From Tillandsia leiboldiana (Eukaryota > Streptophyta > Magnoliopsida > Poales > Bromeliaceae): a stretch of DNA of 64,000 nucleotides. Under the pieces are notes generated by a model. It made no database searches. It worked only from the letters and a program-made list of their open reading frames with translations, and was not told the origin of the DNA. The first letter of the stretch is position 1. The number at the start of each line of letters is the position of its first letter. Made by a program: the position numbers and the translations under genes. Positions 42,350 to 53,170 of this stretch are shown in pieces. The stretch lies in the NCBI GenBank assembly GCA_029204045.2, contig CM055067.1, positions 31,136,838 through 31,200,837 on the forward strand, read 5' to 3'.

Positions 42350-42718
42350 TGTAAGACCCTGACTTTTCCGTGACCCTCCCCGTTACCCCTTTTTGCTTCG
42401 ACTGCCCGACTGAGGGACAATTTTTGGTGTTTTTTTCCGGAGAATCCGTTGGCCTCGCGGACATTTTTAGGCCGAAGGGCTCGCGAAATGGAGAACGGTG
42501 TGCGCGATCGGTTTCAGATTCCGACTCCCCGTTCAACCCGAATAATTTTCCGAAGTTCGGAAAGCGTCCCACTTAGGCGCCCCGGAATCCGTGCGACGAT
42601 CGGCACGTTTTCTCGGGTAATTATAGCCGCTGGATCTGTCCCTATTAATTAATTATTCTCTTACCCTTTGAGAACCTATAGGTTTTAGGTGTTCCCTCCT
42701 AGGTCCCTTCGTTCGGTG
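42350..42718 (+). mobile_element. 3' LTR of element P, 5' part
   Basis: Starts TGTAAGACCCTGAC after TTTCGGGGACGAAACTTGTT and TTAGTGAGTGA. Follows 36019-36378 with several indels, then enters the gap. Confidence 0.85.
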
Positions 42719-42818
42719 NNNNNNNNNNNNNNNNNNNNNNNNNNNNNNNNNNNNNNNNNNNNNNNNNNNNNNNNNNNNNNNNNNNNNNNNNNNNNNNNNN
42801 NNNNNNNNNNNNNNNNNN
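42719..42818. other. Assembly gap (100 N)
   Basis: From what flanks it, the missing sequence should be about 85 bp of P's LTR (equivalent of 36379-36463) plus ~2.07 kb of Q's LTR (equivalent of 47124-49193), i.e. near 2.1-2.2 kb rather than 100. Confidence 0.95.
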
Positions 42819-43737
42819 CCCCGGGTCCCGGAAGCTGTGCGCCGGGTGCACGCCGGCCCTGGGACCCGCGCGGCCTGGCGCACGCGTCGTGCCGCCGGGT
42901 CCGCGACACCCAGGGCACGGAGCGGGCCGGTGCAAGCCCGGACCCGGGGAAACCGCGCAGCGATGCGGCCGGTACGTGGATGGACCAGTAACCCCTTTTT
43001 TATTGCTTTCTTCTCTCCGGTTCAGCGACGCCGTGCGACTCCGCGACGACCTCGTGGCGATGATTACGCCGGCGGCGGCCTCCCGTTTGACAACGGCGAC
43101 GGCGGCTTCCCGTTACCACAACCCACGACGCGTGCGACACCCGAACAACCCCCAACCAAACCTCGACCCCACAGAAAATGCAATGAAGGGGGAACGACGC
43201 TTACCGTGATCTTGTGAGGAAAAGGGTGGGAGGGTGGATCGTCCCTCTCGTCTCCACGGAAGGCTCCACGAGGGATGGGTTTCCCCCGTTCTTCCCTTCT
43301 CCTCGTCTCGTCGCCTCGGTTTCTCATGCGCCTCATGAAAAGGAGGAAGAAAGGAATGGGTTTTCTTTCTTAAAAGTGCCGCCCTAAATCTAGCCGTCAA
43401 GAGGGAAAACCCAAGAGGGAAAAGAAACCCTAGGGCCCCGGTTTAAGGGAACCCTAATAACAATCGGTCGGCGGCTAAGATTGTCTCGAAAAGCGTGTCA
43501 TCCATAGCACGGTTCCCGGGGCGCCTAAAGGGGTCCGAACTTCAAAAATTTATTCTGGGAGAACCGGGAGTCGGATTCCGAACCGATCGCGTCCCCGTTC
43601 TCCGTTTTCGCGAGCCTTCCGCCTAAAAATGTCCGCGAGTCCCGACGGACTTTCCGGAAAAACACTAAAATCGTCCCACAGTCGGAAAGTCGTAAGAAAG
43701 GGATAACGGAAAGGGTAACGGAAAGCCAGGTCTTACA
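42819..43737 (-). mobile_element. 3' LTR of element Q (partial)
   Basis: On the minus strand it starts TGTAAGACCTGG at 43737 and follows Q's 5' LTR (50121 down to ~49194), then runs into the gap. Differences are dominated by homopolymer length. Confidence 0.85.
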
Positions 43738-46219
43738 TCACTCACCAATAAAAACAAGTTTTCGTCCCCGAAACTTAACTCCCACCTGCGGCGAAGAGGT
43801 CCGGGTAGCACTCCCCCCATCTTTGACTCTGGTTCCTAAGTTACCTCACATTCTTCCTGGTTGCTTCACAGCGCCTTCCCATAGGGGAATCGTCCGGTTT
43901 GCGCAACCTTTTTGTCCTCTCGTGCTAAGATCCGCATCGAGGTTTGGCAGTAAAGGCAACCGGTATGTCACCGGGCCTACGCGCTCCAACATCCCGAAAA
44001 TCGGGTCATTGCCGCCAACCAACAATGCCAAGAGCTCGAACCATTAGCAATACGCAACTCATTTACTTAAGGCGTTCTGTCACACCGCCAGCGATCTTGT
44101 CCTGACTCAACCCACCTGGACGTCTATGGCGTACTGTTACAACGCCTCGGGTCTTGGCCCGTCTTACCTCACCTGGACGTCTAAGGGCGTACTGTTACAA
44201 CGCCTCGGGTCTATTGTCACAAGGCCGGAAGTTGGACCCATTTAACCCTTAACAAAATAGCCAACATAAAAGACAACTAAGTCTTCACCTCCTTATTGGG
44301 CAGGAGGGTACGAAGCATTACTTCTAAGGGTTCCTCTGGGGTCGTGGCCAAAATTTCTCTTGTACGAGGTCTTCCTTGCTACTACCTCCCTCGTAGCCGA
44401 AACGTCTGCTTTCCCCCGCCGGTCGCTGACGTTCGCTTTCACCTGTTGGCACACCAAAAATTACGCCACAATTTGTGCCACATCGCTCTTTCGATTTGGG
44501 CCACCAGAAGGTCTGCCATAGATCCCTGCACCTCTTTGTACCTCCGGAATGCGCAGTGTAGGAGGTATTACATACTTTGGCTAGATTTTCTTCCCTCGTT
44601 TCTAGCTTAACGGGCACACGAATTCGTCCCCGGAACCTTATTATATCCCTGAGTCACTCGTAAAAATTCCGCCTTGCTCCGAGGACATTCTGTCTTGCAC
44701 CAGTTGTAGTTACGTGTCCGCCGATGGGTCTCCCAAGATCCTCTTGGAGATTCATCAGACTAGATCTTATAGTCCTTTCCGGGCTTCGGCTGTATGAGCA
44801 CTGGCGCCTGTGTGCGTCTGTCTTTAAGTTCTTTGAAACTCCTTTGGCACTGGGCTGTCCAGACGAGCCTCTACCCACTTTGGGTTAGTCGATTTAGGAA
44901 GTGGCCTCCCACGAAGCGTCTGTAGTGGCCTGCCCGTCGTAAGAAGCTTCGGATCTCCGTCACCGTTGTTGGCCGAGCCCAGTTGGCCACCGACTCGATC
45001 CTCCTCGGATCCACTGCAATTCCAGATGTCGAAACGGTATGCCCCAAAAAGTCCACCTCACGGAGCCAAGACTCACACTTTATGAGTTTGGCATATGGTT
45101 GCTGATCCTGGAGGGTCTAGGGGATTACTCGCGAGGTTTCCCCATACCCCTTGTCCGTTGTGAGAGTAGATCGGAACGTCCACTATAAGACCATTACCGG
45201 CTGGTCTAAGGAGGGCTTGAGTATCCTATTCATCATGCCTGTGAATACCGCTGGTGCGTTAACGAGGTCTGAACGGTATGACCGTGAACTCATGTCGACC
45301 ACTCCGAGTTCGTAAGGCTGTTTTTCGGTAAGTCTGGTTCCCGGAGACGCACTTGGAACTTCAAGCAGTCAACTACCACTTAAAGATTGCCGCGACTGTC
45401 GGCCCCAAGCGTGATGCCGTTAACTTTTAACGGAAACCTCATTAGTCCTTAGAGACTAAGAACCCGTCTCGCCCTCGCTGGGCAGGAAGGAGTACAGCCG
45501 CCTGCCTCGAGGGGTAGCCGGAGGATCCGACCGAACTTATCTCTACGATGGGATTTCTTCTAATATCTATGGTAGGGAGAAACATGAAGCGAGGGGGAGG
45601 GGTGGGATGCTGCTACGGGTGATGTCCCTGTTTCCGAGGGGCAGTTGAAACCATGGCGCCCCGGTTTGCCGCATCGAAAACGGTGGTCTTGCTTCTGGGG
45701 ACATTCGGTCACTTGGTGTATTCTACCGCAATTGATGCAAGACTTGTCCACCGACCATTGTCCTCCCGTCGGCGCATTCGTGGTTCCTTATTGCCATCTC
45801 AGGTATTTAGGAGGCCGGCTCCTCTTGGTATGCTCTTTTCCAAAACAAGGTCGAGCTCGTTCTTATCCCCGCTGTGATCTGAGCTCTCCCGTCGGGCTCG
45901 TGAAATCGCAAATTCGTGCTCCACCGTGGTGGCTCTATCGACCACCTCCTGGAAGGTGTGCAAATCCGCCGTTTGCACCACCTTGTAGATGTCGCTTCGT
46001 AAACCATTCACAAAAAGACGGGCTTTGTGAGATTCATCTCTTATAACAGGGGGAACACATTTGGTCAACCTCACAATTTGCCCGTTGATAACCCGTAACT
46101 GTCTGACTTCTTTTCTTGATGTGCTTCAGGTCATCTTCCATCTGCTGTTTGATGCTGTCGGAGAGAAATGCCTCAAACAGTTTTTTCTCGGAACGTGGTC
46201 CAAGATGGAAGGGCGGTGC

Positions 46220-46243
46220 CCCCCCCCCTCCCCCCCCCCCCCC
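46220..46243. repeat. Poly-C tract (about 22 of 23 C)
   Basis: C-run interrupted once by T, inside the gag core of element Q. It breaks the reading frame. Length may be unreliable. Confidence 0.8.
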
Positions 46244-47103
46244 GAGGGGTCCGGGCACACCGTCCTCCACCACCTGCGGGCGTTTCCCTCAAGAAAGTGG
46301 ACTGCCAAAGGGACCCGTTCATGTTCTTCCATCAATAGGTCTTCAAAAACTTTTCCATGGTATCCACCCATTTTCCACGACCAAAGGGTCGGTCGTCTCT
46401 CCCTCAAACACGGGTGGGTCGACCCTCTTGAAATTTGCCAAGTTCGCTGTCACCCCATCCCATTCGGTTTGCCGGATAAGGGCTTCCCCCGCAGCTACGG
46501 CGGTCATTCTGGGGATAGGTGTCACCACGGTCTCTCCCAAGGGAGCTCCGACAGTGGCTCCCGGCGTAGGTCCCGAAGCTGCTGGTGTTAGTGCTACTGA
46601 GGGCGTCGTCGGATAAACCGACGGTATCTCGGTCACCGTGGTCGGAGAAGGGGCAACCGTAGTCTCGCTGACCGCCACCGACGGTCTCGTCACTGGTGCG
46701 GTTGGTCCGGGCAAAGAAGCCTGGGCGACCTCGATTGGTATTGCCGACTGTTGCGCCCACTGCCGCATTTGTTCCATAAGGGTTGCTAACTGCCCGGCCA
46801 CCTCTTGTAGTTGTTGTCGGTGCAGCTGATACTCCGCCGCTATTGGCACCGTACTTTCTGCCCCCGCGTTCTCCGCTGATAACCCATTTCGGGCCATTAT
46901 TCGCTATATACAAAGAAACCAAGTCAACCCTAGACCTAACGGGTCTAGCACCACGACCTACAGACGCACCGAAATTAAATCCCCCTTTTTCCCTCGCACA
47001 CTCACGATCTACTGGTCTACCCCAAGTTCACTTTATTATTCAGTAGTTAGTGTATTGCGCCCCGTGGATGTTGGGCCCCGACTGTTGTGGTTAAAGTTTA
47101 CCG

Positions 47104-47115
47104 TCTCTGATACCA
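47104..47115 (-). other. Primer-binding site of element Q
   Basis: TGGTATCAGAGA on the minus strand, preceded by GATTAAGA as in element P. Confidence 0.85.
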
Positions 47116-47123
47116 TCTTAATC

Positions 47124-50121
47124 TGTCACGCCCCGGGGGTTCGAAACGCGCGGAAGAGGAGCCACCGATGCCCCTGATTCAGCCATATATATATATTTGT
47201 TTTTGTGAAGCATTACTCCCCGGCGCGTGCACAGACCCGCCGCATACACAAATTCGCTCTGCAAATGAGCAGAGGCCCCTTTGTATATGCACGGCGTCTC
47301 AACTACAAAGTGTCACACAAGGCGTAGTACATACAATCTCTAACCACATCAGTTGGGGTCTTGTACACATACAACCAAACAATTCACATGACATTCTAGC
47401 ATTCACTTAGAGTATAGAGGCCGGTGTTTTGAAAGGATAAATAATCACAAGGTTTTGAAAGCAGCATCCACACGATGCTCTCGTTTGTGAAAACAGTTCG
47501 CAAACACATAAATCCCCCAAGGTTTATAAAGCTCGGTGCCCACACGACACCCACGTTTTAGAAATGGTTTTCGCAAACGGTTTTTCTTTGTTTTTCATCG
47601 TTCAAAACGGCCAAGTAAGAGAGAACGTAGTATCCATTCAATTATTCAAAAAGGAAAGGAAGGGCAACATCCACTTCGACCCCACGGGGGTGTCGCAATC
47701 CACAACTAGCTACCATGAATAATAAAAGAAAAGGGAAAGAAGAGTCACTGTATCTGAAGTCACCCAAAAGTCAGATCAGCACCCTAACGTCCTCACCGGC
47801 GCCCTAGCACTCGCCCCTGGACGAACCTGTCACGGAGTGGGAAGTCAGTGACTAGAAATAGCATGATAAGCGTAGTAAACAAAGATAAGGCAAACCACAA
47901 ACACCGGAGCAACTATCCCTTCCATGCATCATCCACCACACCCTGTATCAATATGACATCGGGCACCTTCCCCGATGCCCACCGCCGAGCACCTGCCTCG
48001 CAAAGCAGCATCGGGCACCTTCCCCGATGCCCACCGCCGAGCACCTGCCTCGGCCGCCGAGCACCTGCCTCGACGTCACCGCTCACACCCCCCACCCATG
48101 GGGGCCCCCATTCCTAACGCCACCTTCGCGTGGGGTACACGGGTCAACGTACCACTTTTCCGGAAAAGCACACCCTTTGCGGTGGCCAAACCGCGGGTGT
48201 GCGTGTAGTAAATCTCGAGCCTCATCCGAGCACCAACCTCGGTAAACCAGACCGAGCACCTGCCTCGGCATCCAAATATCCACAAAAATAGCTTTAACAG
48301 GGTTAGTGAATGTAAACATGCAATTACTAAGATCTTTGTGCGTGTAGCAAATGTAAACATGCAATTACTAAGATCTTACCCCTTTTCCCATAACTCCGGA
48401 AACCAAGACAATGGAAGAGTCCCCACAGCGACCCATAGTCGCCATACTATAAAGATAATAAAACACCAACCTTTACCGGAGTTAACAATATTCCACAAGT
48501 TCAGCTTTAATGATCTGAAGGGTCACGTCGATCACCGTCCCCAACGCTAGTGTGTCCCGGACATCCCTACCTTTGTTCGGGTAGGGCGAACTGCCCGCCC
48601 GGTCTTCTACCGCGACGGCCGTAAATCCGGAGGTCCACATCACCCACCAAACCCCTCAACAAAATAAACATAGCAACAACGAGACTGTGCATAAAGAGGT
48701 TCTAAGGGGTACCCACCTGGAACGCGAAGAAAAGGGTGTGCGGGAAATTCCAGTCAGAAGTTCTCCCACCTTGCGCCCGGAAAACTAAGGTAGGAAAAGT
48801 ATTGTTAAAAACATCGTCGTGGTCAAAAACACTCAAAAACGGGGCGAAACGGGCCAAAAACGGAGCTTCTGGACACTCTGGCCGCAACCTGGTGCACGGG
48901 TCCAGGCGTGGACCGGGTCCACGACAGAAAACGGCGGCGGCACAGACCGGGTTCACGGCACGGTGAGCCGCTGGAGCACGGCCAGCATCGCGGACCGGGT
49001 TCACGGCCACAGTGCCTGCGGCCGCAGACCGGGTGCACGCCACTGCCGTGCGCCATTGCGGCTTGGGCCGGGCCGCGCACGGGATGGAGCGCGCACCGGG
49101 TCCACGCGGTTGGGCTGTGAAGGCGTACACCGGGTGCACGCCCGACCGGTGGACCGCGCGACCTGGCGCACGCATTCGTGCACCGGGTCCGCGCCCCCGG
49201 GTCCGGAAGCTGTGCGCCGGGTGCACGCCGGGCCCTGTGGACCGCGCGGCCTGGCGCACGCGTTCGTGCGCCGGGTCCGCGCCCCATGGGCCCGGGAGCT
49301 GTACGCCGGGTGCACGCCGCGTCCCGTGGACCGCGCAGCGATGCGGCCGTACGGGGATGAACAGTAACCCCTTTTTTTTTTGCTTTCTTCTCCGTTTTCG
49401 CTCCCGTGCGACTCCGGCGACGACCTCGTGGGCATGATAACGGCGGCGGCGGCCTCCCGTTTGACAACGGCGACGGCGGCTTCCCGTTACCACAACCCAC
49501 GACGCGTGCGACACCCGAACAACCCCCAACCAAAACCTCGACCCCACAGAAAATGCAATGAAGGGGGAACGACGCTTACCGTGATCTTGTGAGGAAAAGG
49601 GTGGGAGGGTGGATCGTCCCTCTCGTCTCCAACGGAAGGCTCCACGAGGGATGGGTTTCCCCCGTTCTTCCCTTCTCCTCGTCTCGTCGCCTCGGTTTCT
49701 CATGCGCCTCATGAAAAGGGAGGTAGAAAGGAATGGGGTTTTCTTTCTTAAAAGTGCCGCCCTAAATCCTAGCCGTCAAGAGGGAAAAACCAAGAGGGAA
49801 AAGAAAAACCCTAGGGCCCCCGGTTTTAAGGGAAACCCTAATAACAATCGGCGGCTAAGATTGTCTCGAAAAGCATGTCATCCAATCGGACGGTTCTCGG
49901 GGCGCCTAAAGGGGTTCGAACTTCAAAAATTTATTCTGGGAGAACCGGGAGTCGGATTCCGAAACCGATCGCGTCCCCGTTCTCCGTTTCGCGAGCCCTT
50001 CCGCCTAAAAATGTCCGCGAGTCCCGACGGACTTTCCGGAAAAACACTAAAAATCGTCCCACAGTCGGACAGTCGTAAGAAAGGGATAACGGAAAGGGTA
50101 ATGGAAAAGCCAGGTCTTACA
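47124..50121 (-). mobile_element. 5' LTR of element Q
   Basis: 2998 bp, from TGTAAGACCTGGC (50121) to CCCCGGGGCGTGACA (47124) on the minus strand. Related to P's LTR along both ends, but the 95-bp array is replaced by a different GC-rich stretch (48890-49350). Donor-like CG|GTAAGC lies at 49580. A block of three repeated CGAGCACCTGCCTCGG units lies near 47980-48080. It joins P's LTR at 50122 (ACGAG), the expected right target duplication; the left one is in the gap. Confidence 0.85.
48890..49350 (-). repeat. GC-rich degenerate repeat in LTR Q
   Basis: Interspersed GGGT(C/G)CACG, GTGGACCGCG and CCGGGTGCACGCC blocks at irregular spacing of about 40-75 bp. It occupies the place, downstream of the donor-like site, where P has its 95-bp array. 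No real coding frame. Confidence 0.7.
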
Positions 50122-53100
50122 ACGAGAGGGAAAAAGAGGAGAATAAAACGGGGACCCAACCCTTTTTCGCTCTTGTACGACCGACGGCGGGGCTTTCGAG
50201 GAAAGGACGGAGGTTCTTGCTCGCGGGATCAACCGGGCAACGTTAGGACGATCCTCTTCCTCTCTTTTCCGGCGGATCAAAGGTGAGTTTTTATTAGTTT
50301 TGTTGTGTAGAGTCTTCACGGGGAACACCGCCGCCGCCGCCGCCGGACCGGCCGCGGGCGGGGCGCCGCGCGGCGCTGGGTGCCGCGCGGGGCCGCCCCG
50401 CACCGCGGGCGAGGCACCCGCGCGGCGCTTGGCCGCGCGGGGCCGCCCGCAGGTGGGGCGCCCGCGCGGGCTGGTGCCGCGCGGGGTCGCCCCCGCACCG
50501 CGGGCGAGGCACCCGCGCGGCGCTTTGCCGCGCGGGGCCGCCCGCAGGTGGGGCGCCCGCGCGGACTGGTGCCGCGCGGGGTCGCCCCCGCACCGCGGGC
50601 GAGGCACCCGCGCGGCGCTTTGCCGCGCGGGGCCGCCCGCAGGTGGGGCGCCCGCGCGGGCTGGTGCCGCGCGGGGTCGCCCCCGCACCGCGGGCGAGGC
50701 GCCCGCGCGGCGCTTGGCCGCGCGGGGCCGCCCGCAGGTGGGGCGCCCGCGCGGGCTGGTGCCGCGCGGGGTCGCCCCCGCACCGCGGGCGAGGCACCCG
50801 CGCGGCGCTTGGCCGCGCGGGGCCGCCCGCAGGTGGGGCGCCCGCGCGGGCTGGTGCCGCGCGGGGTCGCCCCCGCACCGCGGGCGAGGCACCCGCGCGG
50901 CGCTTGGCCGCGCGGGGCCGCCCGCAGGTGGGGCGCCCGCGCGGGCTGGTGCCGCGCGGGGTCGCCCCCGCACCGCGGGCGAGGCACCCGCGCGGCGCTT
51001 GGCCGCGCGGGGCCGCCCGCAGGTGGGGCGCCCGCGCGGGCTGGTGCCGCGCGGGGTCGCCCCCGCACCGCGGGCGAGGCACCCGCGCGGCGCTTTGCCG
51101 CGCGGGGCCGCCCGCAGGTGGGGCGCCCGCGCGGACTGGTGCCGCGCGGGGTCGCCCCCGCACCGCGGGCGAGGCACCCGCGCGGCGCTTTGCCGCGCGG
51201 GGCCGCCCGCAGGTGGGGCGCCCGCGCGGGCTGGTGCCGCGCGGGGTCGCCCCCGCACCGCGGGCGAGGCGCCCGCGCGGCGCCTGGCCGCGCGGGGCCG
51301 CCCGCAGGTGGGGCGCCCGCGTGGGCTGGTGCCGCGCAGGGTCGCCCCCGCACCGCGGGCGAGGCGCCCGCGCGGCGCTTGGCCGCGCGGGGCCGCCCGC
51401 AGGTGGGGCGCCCGCGCGGGCTGGTGCCGCGCGGGGTCGCACCCGCACCGCGGGCAGCGCGCTCGCGCGGCGCTTGGCCGCGCAGGGCCGCTCGCAGGTG
51501 GGGCGCCCGCGCGGGCTGGGGCCGCGCGGGGTCGCCCCGCACCACGGGCAACGCACTCGCGCGGCGCTTGGCCGCGCGGGGCCGCCGCAGGAGGGGCGCC
51601 CGCGCGGGCTGGGGCCACGCGATGCTGTGCCCGGGCGGAGTGTGCGCCGCACGGGCCAGTGCCGGGCGGGAAACTCCGCCGCACATGGGTGGGAGTCGGT
51701 GTGAGTGTCGGATCCTTAGTCTTGACTTGCCCTTATTCCTTCAGGAGTGCAGGACATTGTTGGCGACGGGCGCACGATCACGGACGTACCGAACGCCGGA
51801 CGACGCACGCAAAAGGTGGGTAAATTCGCCGAGGTTAATTGGGTAAGGGCGGACATGAGCAAAGGTGTTTCTCTCTAAGTTGCTCCTCGTGAGCAAAGGT
51901 GGGTTTCTCTCTAAGATGCTCTTCGTGAGCGAAGGTGTGTTCCTCTTCAAGTTGCTCTCACTGAGCAACGGTGTTTTCCTCCTTAAGATTTCCTCATGAG
52001 CAAAGGTGTTCACCCTTCTGGTTGTCCTTATGAGCAACGCTGACCCCGAATCTCATTCTATTCGCTTTATCATCTGAGGCTCAAGTTTTACTACACGCAC
52101 ACCAGCGGTTTGGCCACCGCAAGGGTGTGCTTTTCCGGAAAAGTGGTACGTTGACCCGTGTACCCCACGCGGAGGTGGCGTTAGGGATGGGGGCCCTCAT
52201 GGGTGGAGGGTGTGAGCGGTGACGCTGGGGTTGGTGCTCGGCGGCCGAGGCAGGTGCTCGGCAGAAAGGGGAGGGGCACCGGGGTAGGGGCCCGGTGCGG
52301 TGTCCGGGGAGGGTGCCCGGTTTATGTTTGGTGCAGGTTGTGATCATTGTTGACGGTATATGGGAGGGGGGTGACAGTTGCTCTGGTTACAGTGGTTTGT
52401 TTTATTATAGTTTTCTTGCTCATTATGTTTATTTCTAGTCACTGACTTCCCACTCCGTGACAGGTTCGTCCAGGGGCGAGTGCTAGGGCGCCGGTGAGGA
52501 CGTTAGGGTGCTGATCTGATTTTTGGATGACTTCAGATACAGTGACTCTTCTTTCCCTTTTCCTTTATTATTCATGGTAGCTAGTTGTGGATTGCGACAC
52601 CCCCGTGGGGTCGAAGTGGATGTTGCCCTTTTCTTTCCTTTCTTTTTGAATAATTGAATGAATACTACGTTCTCTCTTACTTGGCCGTTTTGAACGATGA
52701 AAAACAAAGAAAACCGTTTGCGAAAACTATTTTTAAAACGTGGGTGTCGTGTGGGCACCAAGCTTTATAAACCTTGTGGGATTTATGTGTTTACGAACTG
52801 TTTTCACAAACGAGGGCATCGTGTGGATGCCGCTTTCAAAACCTTGTGATTATTTATCCTTTCAAAACACCGGCCTCTATGCTCTAAGTGAATGCTAGAA
52901 TGTCACGTGAATTGTTTGGTTGTATGTGTACGAGACCCCAACTGATGTGGTTAGAGATTGTATGTACTACGCCTTGTGAGACACTTTGTAGTTGAGACGC
53001 CGTGCATATACAAAGGGGCCTCTGCTCATTTGCAGAGCGAATTTGTGTATGCGGCGGGTCTGTGCACGCGCCGGGGAGTAATGTTTTACAAAAAAAAAAT

Positions 53101-53165
53101 ATATGGCTGAATCAGGGGCATCGGTGGCTCCTCTTCCGCGCGATTCGAACCCCCGGGGCGTGACA
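50122..53165 (+). mobile_element. 3' LTR of element P, main part
   Basis: Collinear with 36465-39492: leader, donor (50283), 95-bp array, acceptor (51744), GAGCAA repeats, terminal GGGGCGTGACA. Only 16 bp longer than its 5' counterpart. Confidence 0.9.
50340..51630 (+). repeat. 95-bp GC-rich minisatellite, second copy
   Basis: Same array as at 36700 with a very similar order of variant units; its first unit has an extra CGCTGGGTGCCG-type insertion. Confidence 0.95.
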
Positions 53166-53170
53166 GCGAC
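53166..53170. repeat. Target-site duplication of element P, right copy
   Basis: GCGAC, pairing with 36014-36018. Confidence 0.85.

Larger units (their letters stand above)
43738..47123 (-). pseudogene. Element Q internal region: decayed gag-pol
   Basis: Minus strand. gag: RQQLQEVAGQLATLMEQM (46810) and a Thr/Pro-rich linker, then KVFEDLLMEEHERVPLAVHFLEG (~46330, split by a poly-C/G tract at 46220-46243) and ARLFVNGLRSDIYKVVQTAD (~46020). Zinc knuckle CINCGRIHQVTEC (~45739), its second knuckle lacking a Cys. pol: an RT end at 45056-44871 (DFLGHTVSTSGIAVDPRRIE, RRAGHYRRFV), an integrase zinc-finger region (SYTAHSGGTKRCRDLWQTFW, ~44560) and GPY/F (ERVGPVTYRLPLLP, ~43985). At 3.4 kb it is too short and broken to act. 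Confidence 0.8.
36019..53165 (+). mobile_element. Element P: 17.1 kb gypsy insertion carrying element Q
   Basis: Begins TGTAAGACCTGAC, ends GGGGCGTGACA and is bounded by GCGAC duplications. Parts: 5' LTR 36019-39492, short internal region 39493-42349, 3' LTR 42350-42718 and 50122-53165. The 3' LTR is split by element Q and an assembly gap. The two LTRs are nearly identical over 3 kb, including the 95-bp array (13-14 units in each), so P is probably the youngest large insertion together with Q. Confidence 0.9.

Noticed and set aside
48702..49712. 336-codon minus-strand frame in LTR Q
   Set aside because: GC-rich leader and intron-like sequence of an LTR; low-complexity, no domain, and the frame is broken in Q's other LTR.
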